64,000 nt of DNA from Nyssa sinensis (Eukaryota; Streptophyta; Magnoliopsida; Cornales; Nyssaceae). The notes below the pieces were generated by a model. It saw only the letters and a list, made by a program, of their open reading frames with translations, was not told the origin of the DNA and did not search any database. Within the stretch, counting starts at the first letter, position 1. Every line of letters begins with the position of its first letter. The position numbers were made by a program, and so were the translations under genes. Below are positions 59,901-64,000 of this stretch, piece after piece. The stretch is taken from assembly GCA_008638375.1 (NCBI GenBank), contig CM018048.1:10636040-10700039 (forward strand). Reading direction: 5' to 3'.

Positions 59901-60885
59901 TGGTTATTATTGGCCTGGTATGCTACATCAAGCCAGAGAATATGTGAAGAAATGTGACAAATGTCAGCGTTTCGCTTCATATCAACATTTACCACAACAG
60001 GAGCTCATGCCCATTACAAGTCCCTGGCCTTTTGCTCAATAGGGAATGGATATCGTAGGACCTTTGCCAAAAGCCCCTCAAAACAGGAAATACTTGTTGA
60101 TCGCTATTGATTATTTCTCCAAATGGGTAGAAGCGGAACCATTGACTCACATTACAGAGGTAGATGTAAAGAATTTTACATGGAAAAATATCGTTTGCAG
60201 GTTTGGAGTACCATGAATTATCATTTCAGACAACGGCACCCAATTTACAGGAAAAATATTCAGAAAGTTCTGTGAGGATCTCCACATTAGTCACCATTTT
60301 TCCTCACCAGGAAATCCACAGGCAAATGGGCAGGCCGAGGTGACTAATCGAACAATATTAAATGGCATCAAAAAGAGGTTAGAACGAGCAAAAGGAAAAT
60401 GGATAGAAGAGCTCCCCGGTGTACTTTGGGCCTACCGAACAACAAGGAGAATTGCCACCCAGGAAACGCCATTTTCACTTACGTATGGTTCCGAGGTGGT
60501 CATTCCTGTAGAAATCAGTATGCCCACATTGAGAACGGAAGCCTTCAATCAGGAAGCTAATCACCTTCAGCTAACCAAAAACCTCGACTTACTAGAAGGA
60601 AAAAGAGAACAGGCTGCAGTCAGAATGGAAGAATGTTGTCGAAGGATGGCCAAAAGTTTTAATCAGAAAGTAAAAGTTAAGACATTCCAGTTAGGTGATT
60701 TGGTTCTGCGAAGGATCTTCCCTAATACCAAGGAACCTACAATGGGAAAGCTATCCCCTAACTAGGAAGGACCTTACAAGGTTGTGAAAATTATTATGCC
60801 TACGACTTATTGGTTGGAAGATATGGCGGGAAAGCCAGTTCCTAGACCCTGGAATATTGAACACCTGAGAAAGTACTATCAATGA
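56930..60885 (+). pseudogene. Tat element pol (protease, RT, RNase H, archaeal-type RNase H, integrase), broken
   Basis: Protease carries VLVDTGSSANILF (about 57150-57190). After stops near 57488 and 57641 and a frameshift near 57970, reverse transcriptase follows, with the catalytic YIDDM at 58333-58347. Stops fall at 58363 and 58519. The first RNase H spans about 58740-59150. A second RNase H, with LYVDGSSTDKGSGVGIVL (about 59180-59235) and NEAEYEALILGMQLA, runs to 59640 and includes stops at 59173, 59395 and 59644. Integrase shows an HHCC finger ending CDKCQ (about 59952-59966), then SDNGTQF and NGQAEVTNR, then a GPY module to the stop at 60883-60885. Stops at 60040, 60214 and 60763 interrupt it. 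Confidence 0.85.
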
Positions 60886-60923
60886 AAGGCTCCTATCTTT
60901 CAGGAAATATACCTTGTCAACAC

Positions 60924-61180
60924 AGGTGTCTACTGACTTGATCAAATGGCCCCTACGAGCGAAGTTGCTGTAGGAATGGTCCCAATTCGATGCTCAGGTC
61001 TACTGACCTGATCCATCTCAAACTGGCCCCTACTAGCGAAATTGCTATAGGAATGGTCCCAATTCGATGCTCAGGTCTATTGACCTGATCCATCTCAAAC
61101 TGGCCCCTACAAGCGAGATTGCTGTAGGAATGGTCCCAATGTGATATATAGGTCTACCGACCTGATCCATCTCAAATGGC
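60924..61180. repeat. Tandem array, period 77 bp, after Tat pol
   Basis: Units beginning aggtct(a/c)tgacctgatc start at 60924 (slightly shorter, 72 bp), 60996, 61073 and 61150 (partial). Each contains 'tggcccctac.agcga..ttgctgtaggaatggtccca'. The array lies about 40 bp after the pol stop. Confidence 0.9.
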
Positions 61181-61560
61181 CTTAACACACGTGAGCGCCA
61201 GGAATCTAATCCCTGTTCGTTGAAAATAAAATCTCCAGATCTTCAGACATATAAAGTTTTTTATAACGTCTTGATTTATTACACGTTGGGCACCTCGGGA
61301 CCTAGGAGTCAAATTCTCAACATCGGACCACAAAGTATTTATTTCAACCTTTTACGCGTTGTTAATTACCAGGATAATCTCGGTAAGTCTTTTGTTTAAA
61401 GTTGTTTATTTTTTGTAAAGTACTTACGGAAGTATGAAAAGTTACAATGATATAAATGCTACAAAACTTTTACCCGAAAATTCCGGATTCACATCAAATA
61501 GCATAATCTTATATATAAAACCAAGGCGTACAAAAGATCATAAAAAATTACAAAGACAAA
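61181..61560. other. Non-coding spacer of the Tat element
   Basis: Sequence between the tandem array and the end of the antisense ORF. No open frame or repeat is clear. Confidence 0.5.
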
Positions 61561-62780
61561 CTACTTTGACTTGGGGGGAATAGAAGAAATAGGAGGAACA
61601 ACTTCAACAAAACCCTCCACATCTGGTGGGCTGGGAGAACTCAGTAGTGACTCTACTTCTACATCGTCAAGGCGAGAAATATCCAGATCTGGATATAACT
61701 TCTGGATTCTCTTCCTACAGAGAAGATACCCGGAATCTACAAGCTCTCTCCCCATTGAATTCACTAAGTCCATCATCCCAGCCTTAGTGGCCTCCTTGGT
61801 AGCTTCCTTGACTTCTTCAAGTCGTTTAGCTGCGGCTACCTCGGTATCTTGGACTTTCTTCTTTTGCTCCTCCATCTTCTGGCGGAACAGATCAAGTTGA
61901 TCGATCATAACTCCCAACTTCTGACTTAAACTTATATTTTCCGCTTGGAAAACCCCACATTTGGTCTCCAGAGATGAGACACTGGCTTGAGCTACACCAA
62001 GCTTGGCATCAGCTACCCTCAACTTAGTTTCAACATGCTTCAGGTCCGATTGAGCAATCTTAAGCTCAGACTGGGTTTTGTTGATTTCGAACTGGGCTGT
62101 CTTTAGTTCGGCTTGCACCTTCTTTAGCTCATCCTGAAGGCCAGTCACCTTCTCTGCTTCGACCAACTGGTCCATCAGTAAACCCGTTGCCCCTATGCCC
62201 TACAAACAATGCTTAAACATGTTAAAATAAAAATAAAAATAAAAATAAAAATAAAAATAAAAAAAATAAATAAATAATAAATGTTACCGAATATTACCCG
62301 TACGTAACCAGTCATCAATTCACCTAGAATCTGCCTTGAGCTCATTTTTTGAAAACCTGAAGGCAGTCCCATCTTTAAAGCCACCTTTATGGCCTCTGAA
62401 CCATTAGGTGCTTCAGCTGGATTGAGGAGTGTCGAACTCGACCCCCTTTTAGAACCAGTTGGGACTGGAGGAGCTGTCACTGGGACGTTTGGAGCAGCTT
62501 CCGGTTGTGGCGCTTGTGCCTCAGCAGGCTGAGATGGTCTCGACTGACTCATCCGAGTAGCCTCTTGAGCTGCAGCCTCGGCAGCCTCCCGAGTAGCCCT
62601 TGAGATTACCCTCTTCTTCTTTTGCGCAGGCGGAGGAGCATCCGACGACGTCAGAACCTCAACTGGTTCGGGTATTGAAGAGGTTGAGCCACCAGCTTTA
62701 GCCTTGCTGGATGGGACGTATCTGGCCAAAATAGACTTCTTTACTTTGGCACCATCTGCCTTAGTCAAACCTACCGCCAT
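61561..62780 (-). CDS. Antisense ORF of the Tat element, 3' part, two exons
   Basis: Minus-strand exons 62298-62780 and 61561-62199 join at a GT-AG intron of 98 bp (62200-62297) and stay in frame for about 373 residues without a stop. The intron contains a run of TTTTA repeats that otherwise translates as an Ile-Phe repeat. The first exon encodes a low-complexity Ala/Pro/Ser linker with a basic KKKR patch. The second encodes a long coiled coil (heptad-rich from DELKKVQAELKTAQFEINKT for about 120 residues) and an acidic Ser/Pro-rich end. ORFs of this place and type are known from Tat/Retand elements, but their function is unknown. The ATG at 62780 may be internal to a longer product that begins at 63654. 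Confidence 0.6.
62222..62280. repeat. (AAAAT)n microsatellite in the antisense ORF intron
   Basis: Plus-strand AAAAT units repeat about seven times and then change to AAAT/AAT units. Confidence 0.85.
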
Positions 62781-62981
62781 TAGGTTTTTTGATGATAAAA
62801 TTTGTAAATGATGACGGAAGGCAGGCTGAAGAAGTTGTTCGTATCTTTTCTCAATCTCGGGAGTAAAAGTCGACCTTTTCCACTTCCTTTTATCTGTAAC
62901 AAGACCATAAGAACATAATTATCACGTGTACAAAAAAGAGAAACAGATACATAAAAACACTATTATATACCAAACTGAGAT

Positions 62982-63654
62982 CTAACAAGACTCACCAATG
63001 GGGCCGGTATGCCGAGGAAAAAGACTCAGGTCGCCGTCATAGTCTTCTCGCTCCCAACCTCCCCCGACGAAAAAATACCATTTCTTCCATGTTTTGTTGG
63101 AAGAGGGTACCGAAGTCAGAGGTCGGTACCTCTGATCAAAACAAATATAATAAAGTCCCTCAGTGGAAAGGAACTTCATGTCCATTTTACTACGAATGAG
63201 GTCCAGATCTACTTGGACCTTATTCAGATGACCTAACACTAAAAAACCTAAAAGCTGCCTCCAGCTATTGACATTTAGATCGGCAGGATAGATGTTAAAA
63301 TAGGTAAAAAAATTTCCTAAAAAGAGGGTGTAAAGGGAGGCGTACGCCTAACTCAAACCATTCGAAATAAACACAGATCTCCCCTCGTTTAATGTCGGAG
63401 GGACGATCTGAAGGCTTAGGGACTCTACAAGATACATTCCTTGGAAACTGGTATTGTTTCCTAAGGGTTGACAACATCCCCTTCGTCATATCACTCTCAC
63501 CCTCTTCCCTATGGGATGTGCTAACCTCCCTGTCACTTGACCCAAGGGCAGACTCAGAAGAAGAGAAAGATGAAGTGGAGGATGAAGACGACGGACCATC
63601 TTCACCCCCAATTTCTGACTCAACCTTAATTTCTCCCATGTTGACACCAGCCAT
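62982..63654 (-). pseudogene. Antisense ORF of the Tat element, 5' part (PF04195-like), frameshifted
   Basis: From the ATG at 63654 the minus frame encodes an acidic Ser-rich start and then YFEWFELGVRLPLHPLFRKF. That segment is the hallmark of the 'putative gypsy type transposon' domain (Pfam Transposase_28, PF04195, from memory). A change of frame in a seven-T run at about 63306-63312 interrupts it, and the reading continues as NIYPADLNVNSWRQLLGFLV and on to a stop at 62982. Between 62982 and 62780 no clear coding link to the next part is seen, so an intron may lie there. Confidence 0.6.
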
Positions 63655-63763
63655 GGCCGTAATGTTGCGAAAAATTACGAGAACTAAGATAAAGACGATG
63701 AAGAAAGCAAAGATGAAGAGAGAACAGAACGAGAAATTAGAACGTTACCGGCCATGGAGTTAA

Positions 63764-64000
63764 AATAGTCAGTTCGCAGTCACCGGAACTCGCTCTGAAT
63801 TCACCAGAAATTGCGCTCGAACAATATGTCGAAACTATTTGAGAGAGGTAAATAGGTTTCGCAATAGAAAAAATCACTAGTTATGAAAGCGTATCATTTT
63901 AAAAATTTAGAGAACCAGGAAAAGAGACATTTAAAATGTCTCGAGAAGATAAAAAGAAACGACTGAATTAAATAAATAAACCTCGCTTATCAAAACGACG
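63764..64000. other. End of window, inside the Tat element
   Basis: Non-coding sequence upstream (on the minus strand) of the antisense ORF. It may hold that ORF's promoter and the approach to the 3' LTR, but neither can be shown from the part visible here. Confidence 0.4.

Larger units (their letters stand above)
54523..64000 (+). mobile_element. Tat/Retand-type Ty3-gypsy retrotransposon, 3' end beyond the window
   Basis: The order from left is LTR, primer site, gag, protease, reverse transcriptase, RNase H, a second (archaeal-type) RNase H, integrase, a tandem repeat region and an antisense ORF. Two RNase H domains together with an antisense ORF between integrase and the 3' LTR are typical of the Tat lineage, especially Retand-like elements. 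The 3' LTR is not in the window, so the element is longer than 9 kb. Gag and pol carry many stops and at least three frameshifts, so this copy cannot act on its own. Confidence 0.85.

Noticed and set aside
1..64000. CRISPR arrays, operons, tRNA or rRNA genes
   Set aside because: I saw no spacer-repeat pattern, no run of bacterial-type genes, and no cloverleaf or rRNA sequence. The window is plant nuclear DNA.

Overview
The window looks like nuclear DNA from a flowering plant (eudicot), probably a species with a repeat-rich genome. The evidence is AT-rich non-coding DNA, GT-AG introns, and typical plant LTR retrotransposons, LINEs, MULE and hAT transposons, MITEs and long microsatellites. Coding DNA makes up only a few percent of the window. 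The species cannot be named from the sequence.

Layout. From 1 to about 20.4 kb there is no intact host gene. This stretch is a transposon graveyard: a roughly 1 kb MITE-like element (1071-2035), a solo LTR of 3342 bp with a perfect target-site duplication (3422-6763), a second long LTR of the same family (7705-11621), inverted or truncated relatives (11622-13036, 14948-16291), a decayed Mutator-like transposase (13377-14930), and a hAT element (19177-20155) inserted inside an older TIR element (18896-20406). From 20861 to 43757 lies a complete nine-exon gene for a NIPA-type magnesium transporter, most like Arabidopsis NIPA9. Its 1035-nt coding sequence is spread over 22.9 kb. Its introns hold an RTE LINE with a nested MITE (intron 3), a gypsy deletion derivative with both LTRs (intron 4), an antisense copia element next to a LINE tail (intron 6) and a local tandem duplication (intron 8). 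From 48293 to 50739, on the minus strand, is a complete seven-exon LONELY GUY-type cytokinin-activating enzyme, most like LOG8. It converges on the transporter gene. A small B3/DUF313-like ORF lies at 53284-53679 on the minus strand. From about 54523 to the end of the window is most of a Tat/Retand-type Ty3-gypsy element: 5' LTR, primer site, decayed gag-pol with two RNase H domains, a 77-bp tandem array after pol, and a spliced antisense ORF with a coiled coil.

How it fits together. The two host genes act in unrelated processes: Mg2+ transport across membranes, and release of free cytokinin bases from their ribotides. Their neighbourhood seems to match the Arabidopsis pair At5g11950/At5g11960 as I remember it, so this is probably a conserved gene block expanded by mobile elements. 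Two splice features of the transporter gene are notable: a GC-AG first intron, and two competing donors 5 nt apart at intron 3, only one of which keeps the frame. I found no CRISPR array, operon or new defence-type system. The most interesting structures are the spliced antisense ORF and tandem array of the Tat element, and the unusual splice sites of the transporter gene.
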